IMG/VR virus record: IMGVR_UViG_3300020196_000062
Coordinates: 1 to 49,653 of that record
Direction: 5' to 3' (one strand)
DNA: 49,653 nucleotides
Source of the DNA: a virus
Shown piece after piece: positions 16,788 to 24,348 of this stretch. The position numbers and the translations under genes are program-made. The stretch's first letter is position 1, and each line of letters begins with the position of its first letter. Below the pieces are notes generated by a model. The model did no database searches, was not told the DNA's origin, and saw only the letters and a program-made list of their open reading frames with translations.

Positions 16788-17936
16788 ATGAATCAACACA
16801 ATCCACTTTATAACGTGAATACAAATTCTTCAGCTTCAAACGATACGTTTGATTTCGCAATGCCAGATATTCCTGAGCCTCCTCAGTCTGAAAAGGTAGA
16901 ACCAAAAGATAGAGATGCAGTTGGTTTTAAATTTGGTTTTATTGGTGCTGGTCAAGGTGGAGGAAAATTGGCAGAAACTTTTTCTCAAATTGGATATGCT
17001 AGAGTTGGCGTAATAAATACAGCAGATCAAGATCTTGCGACAATTAATGTTCCAAATAAAATGAAGTTTGGAGAACAGCAAGGTGCAGGTAAGAATAGAG
17101 ATTTTGCCAAGCAAGCATTCTTAAATTGTAAAGAAGATGTTGTAGATTTTATTAAGACTTCTATTGGTACTGATATTGATCGTATTTTTGTTACTGTTGG
17201 TGCTGGTGGTGGAACTGGCGCAGGTGTTTGTTCTGAATTAATAAAAACTATTAAAGAATACCAGTCAACAGTAAAAGCTACTTCACCATATGTTGGTCTT
17301 ATTGTTGCTTTGCCCAAATTATCAGAAGGAAAGAAAGTAAGTCAAAATGCTTATGAGACTTTAGAAGAGGCTTGTGAATTAGTCAAACAAAAGATTGTCT
17401 CTCCACTTATTATTCTCGACAATGAAAGAATTAATAGTTTATATCCTAAACTATCAATTAATAAGTTTTGGCAAGTAGCTAATGCTAATATTTGTTCTCT
17501 GTTTCATCTATTTAATAATATTATAACAAAAAATAGCCAATATACAACATTCGATACAAATGATTTTAGAACTGTCCTAGATTCTGGAATTATGGTTTTT
17601 GGCGCAGCTAATATTACTAATTATAGCAATGAAGCCGAGATTAGTAAAGCAGTCCGTGAAAATCTTAAAAGAAATGTGCTTTGCGGTGAACTTGATCTTT
17701 CTACTGGTAGCACAGCTGCTGCTGTCGCTATCGGTGACGAAAAGACGTTAGACAGCATTCCCCAAGAATATTTAGATAATGCTTTTAATCAACTCAACAG
17801 AACTTTAAAAACTAATAGTACTGTTCATCAAGGTGTTTACAAAGGCGCGAAAGAAGGATTGTCTATATTTACAGCCATTGGAGGAATAACAACTCCAATT
17901 GGCAAGTTGGAGGCTCTTCTAAAAGCAAGCCAATAA
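16788..17936 (+). CDS. FtsZ/tubulin-like GTPase
   Basis: 382 residues. After a disordered, Asn/Pro-rich extension (1-45) comes GFIGAGQGGGKLAETF (T1), INTADQDLATI (T3) and the tubulin/FtsZ signature GAGGGTGAG (138-146, T4). The segment DTNDFRTVLDSG (256-267) resembles the FtsZ T7 synergy loop but is two residues shorter than the NxDFxDV form, so GTPase activity needs testing. It lacks the FtsZ C-terminal tail that binds FtsA/ZipA. Phage relatives known from jumbo phages (PhuZ, TubZ) build filaments that place the phage nucleus or carry capsids. This one is closer in motifs to FtsZ; a role in phage cytoskeleton or in blocking host division are both possible. Confidence 0.88.
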   Translation: MNQHNPLYNVNTNSSASNDTFDFAMPDIPEPPQSEKVEPKDRDAVGFKFGFIGAGQGGGKLAETFSQIGYARVGVINTADQDLATINVPNKMKFGEQQGAGKNRDFAKQAFLNCKEDVVDFIKTSIGTDIDRIFVTVGAGGGTGAGVCSELIKTIKEYQSTVKATSPYVGLIVALPKLSEGKKVSQNAYETLEEACELVKQKIVSPLIILDNERINSLYPKLSINKFWQVANANICSLFHLFNNIITKNSQYTTFDTNDFRTVLDSGIMVFGAANITNYSNEAEISKAVRENLKRNVLCGELDLSTGSTAAAVAIGDEKTLDSIPQEYLDNAFNQLNRTLKTNSTVHQGVYKGAKEGLSIFTAIGGITTPIGKLEALLKASQ

Positions 17937-17945
17937 GTGTAATAT
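17937..17945 (+). promoter_or_regulatory. Class B promoter-like motif GTGTAATAT
   Basis: Exact GTGTAATAT directly after the FtsZ-like stop; TAATAT ends 8 bases before the ATG at 17954. Confidence 0.5.
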
Positions 17946-17953
17946 TAAATACA

Positions 17954-18172
17954 ATGAATAATCAACTTCCTCAATTTTGCACTATTAACACTGCTACTTC
18001 TATTACATGTCCATCCGGCAAAAATATATATGTTGTAGCCGCTACCGCTGGCTTTACAGCTTTGGGCCAAGCTATTACTATTTCTGCTCCAATTAGTTTT
18101 CCAGTTCCATTTAAAGTAACTACAGACATTACTTCTGCGACTGCTAAAACTATCTTCTATTATTTAGCTTAA
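17954..18172 (+). CDS. Small hydrophobic beta-rich protein (72 aa)
   Basis: MNNQLPQFCTINTATSIT, then alternating hydrophobic and Thr/Ser/Ala residues, with almost no charged residues (K19, K52, D55, K62). The pattern fits a small all-beta protein, possibly a virion decoration or neck protein, but I recognise no family. It has its own class B motif and is followed by a perfect inverted repeat. Confidence 0.6.
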   Translation: MNNQLPQFCTINTATSITCPSGKNIYVVAATAGFTALGQAITISAPISFPVPFKVTTDITSATAKTIFYYLA

Positions 18173-18182
18173 TTTATTAGAA

Positions 18183-18215
18183 ATATCGCAGAATAATGCT
18201 ATTATTCTGCGATAT
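18183..18215 (+). promoter_or_regulatory. Perfect 15-bp inverted repeat spanning the start codon of the SSB-like gene
   Basis: ATATCGCAGAATAAT, a GCT loop, then ATTATTCTGCGATAT: 15 of 15 pairs match. The ATG at 18214 (and the alternative ATG at 18196) both lie in the stem, so in RNA the start would be hidden. No T run follows, so this is not a normal terminator. It could be a translational switch or a protein-binding operator. Confidence 0.85.
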
Positions 18216-18801
18216 GAATCTTCAGATTTACAAGCCCAACTCTAAAAATCAGGGTTGTGCAATTAGTTTTCAAATTTCTCATAAGCCAAATAGCGAACCG
18301 CAGTTTTATGTCAACTGTATCGCTCAACATTCATGGAATGATCAGACAAAAACTGGTTCATTTGCAGAGAGTAGAATTAATCCTTCCAAGACTATTGCCA
18401 TCAAATTCAATGAATTTGAGCTTGGCGAGATTATTAACGCTTTTCAACAGAAAACTTCTTACTCCACTTTCCATTCAAGCGAAGCAAGCAAGACACAAAT
18501 TAAGCTTGCTCCTTACGATAAGACAAAGGGAACTGGCGAGTATGTTATTAAGTATACAGCTTTTGGGTTGTCTTTTACTCGTAATGGCGTAGATACTTTC
18601 AAGATCCCGTTAGAACCGGGAGAAGCTGTTAGATTGATCGCTTTTATCAATAAGTATTATTCGCTTCTTGATGATTCTCGCAAGTTAGTTCCAAAGAACG
18701 ATAAGCCAACAAATAAGAAAGAACCAATAGCTCAAGTAGAAACTGCAAAAACCAAGAAGTTGGAGTCGGTTGCTGCCAATTCTGAAGAAATGGATTTCTA
18801 A
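18214..18801 (+). CDS. Putative single-stranded DNA-binding protein
   Basis: 195 residues from the ATG at 18214 (201 from 18196). Begins MNLQIYKPNSKNQGCAISFQ. The globular part (1-155) is beta-rich with GEYVIKYTAFGLSFTRNG and IPLEPGEAVRLIAFINKYY, which recalls Whirly/PC4-like or other phage SSB folds. A Lys/Pro linker then leads to an acidic end, NSEEMDF, like the protein-interaction tip of SSBs (acidic, ending in Phe). I cannot prove DNA binding by eye. Its start is sequestered in a perfect hairpin, which would suit self-regulation as known for T4 gp32. It overlaps the next gene by one base. Confidence 0.5.
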   Translation: MNLQIYKPNSKNQGCAISFQISHKPNSEPQFYVNCIAQHSWNDQTKTGSFAESRINPSKTIAIKFNEFELGEIINAFQQKTSYSTFHSSEASKTQIKLAPYDKTKGTGEYVIKYTAFGLSFTRNGVDTFKIPLEPGEAVRLIAFINKYYSLLDDSRKLVPKNDKPTNKKEPIAQVETAKTKKLESVAANSEEMDF

Positions 18802-20696
18802 TGCTTAAAAAGACAGTTTTAATTCATAGCAATTTTTGCAAAATGTTTACTGGATTTGGTAAGCATAAAAAAAATTTATTATCTTATTTATATAAAACTG
18901 GTAAGTATAGAATTATTGAATTGAGCAACGGATATACTTGGAATTCAGAACAATTAAAGTTCATGCCTTGGGAATCTTATGGATCTTTACCAGAAGACGT
19001 TGAAGTTCTCAAAGAAATTTCTATTGATGAAAGAAGAAAAAATGCATCAGGTTATGGTGCAGAAATGATAGATCATGCTATAAAAGAATTAAAACCAGAT
19101 ATTTATTTAGGCATAGAGGATATTTGGGCTTTCAACGGTTTTACTGATAAAGAATGGTGGAATAAAGTTCATTGTATTGTTCACACCACATTAGATAGTT
19201 TACCGATCTTGCCTGATGCCGTTACAATGGCACCTAAAATAAAAAACTATTTTGTTTGGGCCTCGTTCGCAGAAAAAGCAATGCATAAATTAGGCCATAC
19301 ACATGTAAAAACTGTTCGTGGAACATTAGACACTTCATCATTCTATAAAATATCAAGCGATGATAGAAATAAACTTCGCAATAAATTTAAACTACAAAAT
19401 AATTATATAATTGGATTTGTTTTTAGAAATCAATTGCGAAAATCAGTACCAAATTTATTAGACGGTTTTAAGATGTTTCAAAAAAACAATCCAGAAGCAA
19501 ATGCAAAATTACTTTTGCATACATCATGGAATGAGGGTTGGGATATATTGAAACTTTTAAAAGAAAAAGAAATAGATGTTAAAAATATTCTCACCACTTA
19601 TGTATGTAAGAATTGTGGGTCGTACAGTGTCAAACCTTTTTGCGGTCATGTTATAAATTGCGATGTCTGTAAAGCTCAAAATAGTTGCGAAACTAGCAAT
19701 GTAAAAACTGGAGTCAATGAAACTCAATTAAATGAAATATATAATTTAATGGATGTGTATTGTCATCCATTTACATCCGGCGGTCAAGAAATTCCAGTTC
19801 AAGAAGCCAAACTAGCAGAGCTTATTACTCTTGTCACGAATTATAGTTGCGGTGAAGATTGTTGTACTGAAGAAAGCGGCGGATTACCTTTAGAATGGGC
19901 TGAATACAGAGAGCCTGGAACTCAATTCATCAAAGCATCTACGTTACCTAATAGTATATATACACAATTACAATATGTTTATAATCTAGCAGATGATGCA
20001 CGGCAGCAAATGGGAAAAACTGCAAGACAATTTGTTATAGATAATTTTAGCATAGAAGTTGTCGGAAAATATTTTGAAGATCTATTCGATAGTTTACCCA
20101 AAATAAATTATGATTATGAAAATAAAAAATCAAAACTTAATCCATTTTATGAACCAGATACTAATTTAAACGATAAAGAATGGGTTGAATCATTATATAG
20201 CAATATATTAATGAAAATCGATTTAGCCGGGGTAGATCATTGGATAAACAGATTAAAAACTGATTTAAAAAGAGTTGATGTAATTAATTATTTTCGCAAA
20301 GTTGCCTTAAATGAAAATCAAAGTTTGTTTTTAGATGAAATGTTGCAATCTTTAAAAAATGCTGATACAAATAAAAGAATTGCTTTTATTCAGCCAGACG
20401 GTGCAGAAGAAATTATAATTTCAACATGTTTAATCACTTCTATAAAAAAACTTTACCCTAATCATGATATCTACTTTTTTACAAAAGCGGAAAATTTTGA
20501 TTTGATAAATTCGCATCCAGATATCAAAAAAGTTTTAAACTATTTTGACAAAATGAACGATCCTTTATTTTTTGAAGGCAAAGGTAATTGTCCCAAATAT
20601 TTTGACATAGTATTTGCACCATATTTATCGATAAATAATAATTACTATCGAAATTCCGAAGATATTCTAGAATATAGTATTTATGAATCTAACTGA
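18801..20696 (+). CDS. Multi-domain glycosyltransferase: GT-B domain with zinc insert, DUF4214-like, N-terminal half of GT9-like domain
   Basis: 631 residues. Residues 1-430 form a GT4-type GT-B enzyme (VLIHSNFCKMFTGFGKHK; TSGGQEIPVQEAKLAELI with the donor-binding Glu pair). A cysteine insert at 268-296 (CKNCG, FCGH, CDVC) should bind zinc. About 455-505 resembles DUF4214 (KEWVESLYSNILMKIDLAGV). From 525 on, RIAFIQPDGAEEIIISTCL and HPDIKKVLNY match the N-terminal half of heptosyltransferase-like GT9 enzymes, but the chain stops there; the other half is in the next gene. Likely modifies virion proteins or host surface glycans. Confidence 0.75.
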   Translation: MLKKTVLIHSNFCKMFTGFGKHKKNLLSYLYKTGKYRIIELSNGYTWNSEQLKFMPWESYGSLPEDVEVLKEISIDERRKNASGYGAEMIDHAIKELKPDIYLGIEDIWAFNGFTDKEWWNKVHCIVHTTLDSLPILPDAVTMAPKIKNYFVWASFAEKAMHKLGHTHVKTVRGTLDTSSFYKISSDDRNKLRNKFKLQNNYIIGFVFRNQLRKSVPNLLDGFKMFQKNNPEANAKLLLHTSWNEGWDILKLLKEKEIDVKNILTTYVCKNCGSYSVKPFCGHVINCDVCKAQNSCETSNVKTGVNETQLNEIYNLMDVYCHPFTSGGQEIPVQEAKLAELITLVTNYSCGEDCCTEESGGLPLEWAEYREPGTQFIKASTLPNSIYTQLQYVYNLADDARQQMGKTARQFVIDNFSIEVVGKYFEDLFDSLPKINYDYENKKSKLNPFYEPDTNLNDKEWVESLYSNILMKIDLAGVDHWINRLKTDLKRVDVINYFRKVALNENQSLFLDEMLQSLKNADTNKRIAFIQPDGAEEIIISTCLITSIKKLYPNHDIYFFTKAENFDLINSHPDIKKVLNYFDKMNDPLFFEGKGNCPKYFDIVFAPYLSINNNYYRNSEDILEYSIYESN

Positions 20697-21879
20697 AAAA
20701 ATGGCCTTGGACTGCGGAGTCAAAATATCAAAACCATATTTAGATAAATATTTTTTGCCTCTTAAAAATGATAATTTTATAATTTTTGACACAAGAAGTA
20801 AAAATCCATATGGTGAATATGATTACTTTAATGATGTAATTGACCTAATTAAACCATATTTAAATAAATCAAAAATCGAAATATTTCAATTAGCTACCGA
20901 AAAAAACGCTAAATTAAATTGTAATAAATTATTTATTTCTTTAAATAAAAAACAAGAAAACTATTTAATTTCTAAAGCTAAGATTCTAATAGCCAATCAA
21001 AATTATACTTTGCATGTAGCATCTGTTTTCAATATAAAGTCAATAGGTTTATATTCTTTGTATGATTCAAAGAATACAAGACCAGTATGGAATAAATCTT
21101 CTCAAATAATTTTAGAATCTGACAGAGATGGCAATTTACCATCTTACGGTCAATTGAAAGAAAGTCCAAAAACGATAAATTTTATCAGCCCATATAAAGT
21201 TGCAAAGAATATTTTAGACAATTTAAACATAGAAAATAATCTTGGAAAATATGAACTAGTACATTTAGGTAAAAGTTACAATCAAAAAATTATTGAAATT
21301 GTACCAGACTTTATATCTTCTGAAGATTTCATGAAACATAGATCTATAAATTTGCGATTAGATTACATTAAAAACTTGAATGCTTCGGTTTTTCACTATT
21401 GGGTGTCAAATAGAAAAGTAAACATTATTACTGACAAAGATATTAATGTTTCTTTACTGACTCCATATAAAAATAACATCTTATTATTAACAATTATGAT
21501 GTCACCGAATATCTCTGAAAATTTTTTGAAGCTGTGTAAAAATTCAGGTATACAAATAAAAATTTTTTGCGATGATAAAGAAAAATTAAATGAATACAGA
21601 TTTAAATTTTTAGATTGGGAAATTAATAAAGATTTTGACGATAATAAAAAAATAGAAACTATTAACAATTTTTCTGAATCTTCTAAATTTATAAGTTCTA
21701 AAATTTTAATTTCTAAAGGTAAACAATTTTCTTGCAAGGCTAATTATCTCGCAAACAAACATCTTGACAAGACCGAAGAAAATGTCATACTATGCAAAGA
21801 ATTCGAACAAGAAATAGAATTTTTTAAAATCTACAATGAACGACAAGAACAATTTACATCTAGCACCTCAGTCGCGTAA
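20683..21879 (+). CDS. Protein carrying the C-terminal half of a GT9-like glycosyltransferase domain
   Basis: 398 residues. Its start ATG lies 14 bases inside the upstream gene in the +1 frame. Residues 1-190 continue the GT9-like fold begun there: MALDCGVKISKPYLDKYF, then KAKILIANQNYTLHVASVF, in the place of the donor-binding SG-x-x-HLA segment. The remaining 200 residues are unfamiliar and rich in Asn, Lys and Ile. Either the two proteins assemble, or the enzyme was split by a frameshift; the ATG-to-TGA overlap favours real re-initiation. A promoter for the next gene lies in its 3' end. Confidence 0.7.
   Translation: MNLTEKMALDCGVKISKPYLDKYFLPLKNDNFIIFDTRSKNPYGEYDYFNDVIDLIKPYLNKSKIEIFQLATEKNAKLNCNKLFISLNKKQENYLISKAKILIANQNYTLHVASVFNIKSIGLYSLYDSKNTRPVWNKSSQIILESDRDGNLPSYGQLKESPKTINFISPYKVAKNILDNLNIENNLGKYELVHLGKSYNQKIIEIVPDFISSEDFMKHRSINLRLDYIKNLNASVFHYWVSNRKVNIITDKDINVSLLTPYKNNILLLTIMMSPNISENFLKLCKNSGIQIKIFCDDKEKLNEYRFKFLDWEINKDFDDNKKIETINNFSESSKFISSKILISKGKQFSCKANYLANKHLDKTEENVILCKEFEQEIEFFKIYNERQEQFTSSTSVA
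21764..21791 (+). promoter_or_regulatory. Class A promoter (TTGACA-N16-CATACT)
   Basis: TTGACA, 16-base spacer, CATACT (same -10 as the rIIA promoter). It lies inside the upstream gene and leaves about 38 bases of leader before the ATG at 21836. Confidence 0.65.
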
Positions 21880-22588
21880 CACTTGGGGTTTAATTGAAGA
21901 CGTAGAATATAAAACCAATGAAGATGGATCAATCAACTGGCGAGCGATGGTTAAGCCAGAGCATTTATTCCCTAATCGTGGATGGTTTGAGGCGCGCAAG
22001 CAACAAATGCCTACTTCGATTGAAGGTCTTAGTGATAGTCAATTACTTATCAAGCTTGCTGGTATCAAAGAACTCGCTAAACTTAGAGGATATACAAGTG
22101 TAAAATATGATATCATAAAATGCGAAACGCACTACGTTGCTGTTAAGTGTGGTATAACTTGGATTCCTAATTATGAGTCACAATATGAAAGTTATTATGA
22201 AGATGTCGCAAATGCTACAGTTAATAATACTTCGGATTTCGCTGTCAAATTCTTGGAGACGATTGCGGCTAATCGCGCATTTGTTCGGGCTGTAAGAAAT
22301 TTTCTTAATGTACACATCGTTGGTAGCGATGAAATTGATGCTTCAAAAAAAGGTGCTATATCTGTATTCGAAGATGACAATGAAGTAGCTCTGCCTTCTT
22401 CTCAAGGAATGTTAGAGAAGTCCGCAAAAAATTCAGGGATGCTGTCATTTACAGAATTTCAAGAGTACCTGCGAGAAGCTTGGAAACTAGGCGTTTATAA
22501 AAACGCTGAAGCAAAAGTTTGGACTTCTTATGATGATATTCCTGCAAAAGAAGCTAGAATTTTAATGTCAATTTTAAAAGATAAATAA
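21836..22588 (+). CDS. Conserved phage hypothetical protein, possible recombination/annealing factor
   Basis: 250 residues. Contains WRAMVKPEHLFPNRGWFEAR, LAGIKELAKLRGYTSVKYDI and TIAANRAFVRAVRNFLNVHI. I recall similar phage proteins without an assigned role; the AANRAFVRAVRNFL phrase is reminiscent of Rad52/Erf-type annealing proteins, but this is weak. The C-terminal 60 residues form a separate helical segment. It starts inside the previous gene (44-base overlap) and has its own promoter. Confidence 0.6.
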   Translation: MNDKNNLHLAPQSRNTWGLIEDVEYKTNEDGSINWRAMVKPEHLFPNRGWFEARKQQMPTSIEGLSDSQLLIKLAGIKELAKLRGYTSVKYDIIKCETHYVAVKCGITWIPNYESQYESYYEDVANATVNNTSDFAVKFLETIAANRAFVRAVRNFLNVHIVGSDEIDASKKGAISVFEDDNEVALPSSQGMLEKSAKNSGMLSFTEFQEYLREAWKLGVYKNAEAKVWTSYDDIPAKEARILMSILKDK

Positions 22589-22596
22589 ATATAAAT

Positions 22597-23037
22597 ATGC
22601 ATAAAGAAACCTTATATATTAATATTAAAAAGCTTTCCGAAAACGCAACAATTCCTACTAGAGGGACTGATTTTGCTGCTGGATACGATTTATATGCGGC
22701 AGAAGATACTAAAATTTGTTGTGGTAGCAGAAAGCTAGTTAAGACAAATATTTCGATGGAAATAACTCCCGGTTATTATGGTCGCATTGCTCCTCGCTCA
22801 GGTTTGGCTTATAAGAACGGTATTGATATTCTAGCTGGTGTAATTGATTCTGACTATCGTGGAGATATCGGGGTTATTCTGTATAATACAGATAACGATT
22901 CAGAATTTAATATAAAGAAAGGAGATCGAATCGCTCAGATTATTTTTGAAAGCTGTCACACAGCCACGTTTATAATGTCTGATAAACTTGAAAACACGCT
23001 AAGAGAAGCAGGAGGATTTGGATCTACAGGAGTATGA
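22597..23037 (+). CDS. dut: dUTP diphosphatase (trimeric type)
   Basis: 146 residues with all five dUTPase motifs in order: GYDLYA, PRSGLA, GVIDSDYRGDIG, GDRIAQIIF and the C-terminal GGFGSTG that closes over the active site. It hydrolyses dUTP to dUMP and pyrophosphate, keeping uracil out of phage DNA and feeding dUMP to the ThyX encoded at 39645. Overlaps the next gene by 4 bases. Confidence 0.96.
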   Translation: MHKETLYINIKKLSENATIPTRGTDFAAGYDLYAAEDTKICCGSRKLVKTNISMEITPGYYGRIAPRSGLAYKNGIDILAGVIDSDYRGDIGVILYNTDNDSEFNIKKGDRIAQIIFESCHTATFIMSDKLENTLREAGGFGSTGV

Positions 23038-23315
23038 ACAGTAAACACATAAAAAAAATAATCGATAAACAATTTAAGATCGCTAAACTTGATCTTAGAT
23101 ATGAAGACGTTTGCGAAAATCAAATTCCAAATTGGTATAAAGAACATGCATATTCAGAAGAAGAAAATGAAAAATGGAAGAATTGGACAATTAATTATCT
23201 TCGCGATAAAATGAAGCTTACAAAAGATAAGGCAACAATTGAAACAGCATGGTTAGATTTAAATTATGGATTGCGTACAATATCTAATCAGCCAAAGAAA
23301 AAGAATAGACGATGA
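23034..23315 (+). CDS. Hypothetical protein (93 aa)
   Basis: Starts as ATGA on the dUTPase stop. Charged, helical sequence with YEDVCENQIPNWYKEHAYSE and KLTKDKATIETAWLDLNYGL. Similar short helical proteins occur in phages, but I cannot name a family. Ends with a basic tail (PKKKNRR), and its stop overlaps the next start by 4 bases. Confidence 0.65.
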   Translation: MNSKHIKKIIDKQFKIAKLDLRYEDVCENQIPNWYKEHAYSEEENEKWKNWTINYLRDKMKLTKDKATIETAWLDLNYGLRTISNQPKKKNRR

Positions 23316-23590
23316 AAACAAACAGAGATCAAAGTTTACTAGATCTTTGTAAGATTTTAGACACTGATTATATAGATTATGGAGGCAAAATTTCTCGCTG
23401 GGTTGATACTTATAACCGCAATGATTGTAGCTGCGGTTGTAAGCATTTTATTCCTTTGTACAATGAAAAATACAAAGATGCAGATATGGACTTCGGAGTC
23501 TGTGCAAATAAGAAGAGTAAAAGATGCGGATTGTTAACATTTGAACATCAAGCTGGTTTTGGATGTTTTGAAGTAGAAAATCTTGGGTGA
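23312..23590 (+). CDS. Cysteine-rich, probably zinc-binding conserved protein
   Basis: 92 residues. The pattern CSCGCKHFIPL (39-49), then DFGVCANKKSKRCGLLTFEHQAGFGCFE, is a small metal-binding domain seen in scattered bacterial and phage hypothetical proteins. At least six cysteines and one histidine could form zinc sites. The last codons overlap the 5' end of the tRNA-Ser gene by 5 bases, so processing of the tRNA would cut this message. Confidence 0.7.
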   Translation: MKTNRDQSLLDLCKILDTDYIDYGGKISRWVDTYNRNDCSCGCKHFIPLYNEKYKDADMDFGVCANKKSKRCGLLTFEHQAGFGCFEVENLG

Positions 23591-23676
23591 GGTGGCAGAG
23601 TGGTCTAATGCAGGGCTTTGCTAAAGCCCCGTACTTCAAAAGAGTACCGAAGGTTCAAATCCTTCCCTCACCGCCA
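23586..23676 (+). tRNA. tRNA-Ser (anticodon GCU)
   Basis: Acceptor GGTGAGG pairs with CCTCACC; anticodon stem GGGCT/AGCCC around TTGCTAA; long variable arm GTACT/AGTAC as expected for serine; T-loop TTCAAAT; encoded CCA. Fully canonical. Its first five bases overlap the previous coding gene. Confidence 0.95.
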
Positions 23677-23684
23677 AATTAAAT

Positions 23685-23758
23685 TGTCCGATGGTGTAAC
23701 GGTAGCACAAGAGACTTTGACTCTCTTTGTATAGGTTCAAATCCTGTTCGGACAGCCA
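23685..23758 (+). tRNA. tRNA-Gln (anticodon UUG)
   Basis: Acceptor TGTCCGA/TCGGACA, anticodon arm GAGAC-TTTGACT-CTCTT around TTG, T-loop TTCAAAT and an encoded CCA. Canonical, 8 bases after tRNA-Ser. Confidence 0.94.
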
Positions 23759-23766
23759 TTTTAATA

Positions 23767-23961
23767 ATGCATGAAGTAGATAATATTATAAATAATCTAA
23801 TTAGATCTATTAAATTAGTAGATTCTAATAAATCTATTCCTTATCTTGTCAAAGATATTGATAAGCATGTTCAAGAAGCGTATTCTCAACTTTATAAATA
23901 TAGAGAACAAAATTCAGTGTATAAACCTCTGAATGGCAACAAACGAGGACACTGCTGTTAA
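23767..23961 (+). CDS. Hypothetical helical protein (64 aa)
   Basis: MHEVDNIINNLIRSIKLVDS, a mostly helical sequence with no family recognised. It follows the tRNA pair and overlaps the next gene by 29 bases. Confidence 0.55.
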   Translation: MHEVDNIINNLIRSIKLVDSNKSIPYLVKDIDKHVQEAYSQLYKYREQNSVYKPLNGNKRGHCC

Positions 23962-24136
23962 AATCTCCACTCCTTGTATTAGAAAATGTAATTTACTTAA
24001 TGATAATTGCATTGGCTGTGGTCGAACTTGGCAACAAATCAGAGACTGGTCTTTTTATAAAGAAAGTGAAAGATTATCAATAATGAACGATCTTAAGCCA
24101 AATAAACAATTAAAAAAAGATTATGAGTGCTGGTAA
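23933..24136 (+). CDS. DUF1289-family small cysteine protein
   Basis: 67 residues with STPCIRKCNLLNDNCIGCGRTWQQIRDW, the four-cysteine signature of DUF1289 proteins, then SERLSIMNDL. The family is common in Gram-negative bacteria; its function is unknown, though metal or iron-sulfur binding has been suggested by the cysteines. It overlaps both neighbours, so it belongs to a coupled small-gene block. Confidence 0.82.
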   Translation: MATNEDTAVKISTPCIRKCNLLNDNCIGCGRTWQQIRDWSFYKESERLSIMNDLKPNKQLKKDYECW

Positions 24137-24302
24137 AGGAGACAAACCTAGAAATTGTTTTAGTAAAAAATATAAATCCAATTACGATACAATAATTTGG
24201 AACAGAAAATTTAAATGTCCTGAATGCAAATATGATTTAAAAAATAATTTTAAAGTTTGCCCATCTTGCGGTTATGAATTTATGGTTAAAGGTGAACGAT
24301 AA
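24123..24302 (+). CDS. Small zinc-ribbon protein (59 aa)
   Basis: MSAGKGDKPRNCF at the start, a phrase common in small phage proteins, then NYDTIIWNRKFKCPEC and VCPSCGYEF, a two-CxxC zinc ribbon. The frame starts 14 bases inside the preceding gene. Probable nucleic-acid or protein adaptor; function unknown. Confidence 0.7.
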   Translation: MSAGKGDKPRNCFSKKYKSNYDTIIWNRKFKCPECKYDLKNNFKVCPSCGYEFMVKGER

Positions 24303-24348
24303 TTTTTTAAATAAGCACAATTTAATTAATCCGTGTAAAGATATGTGT

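Noticed and set aside
21792-21827. ATG directly after the CATACT -10 box, opening a short frame
   Set aside because: It lies too close to the -10 to be transcribed from this promoter; the frame has only 11 codons and no support.
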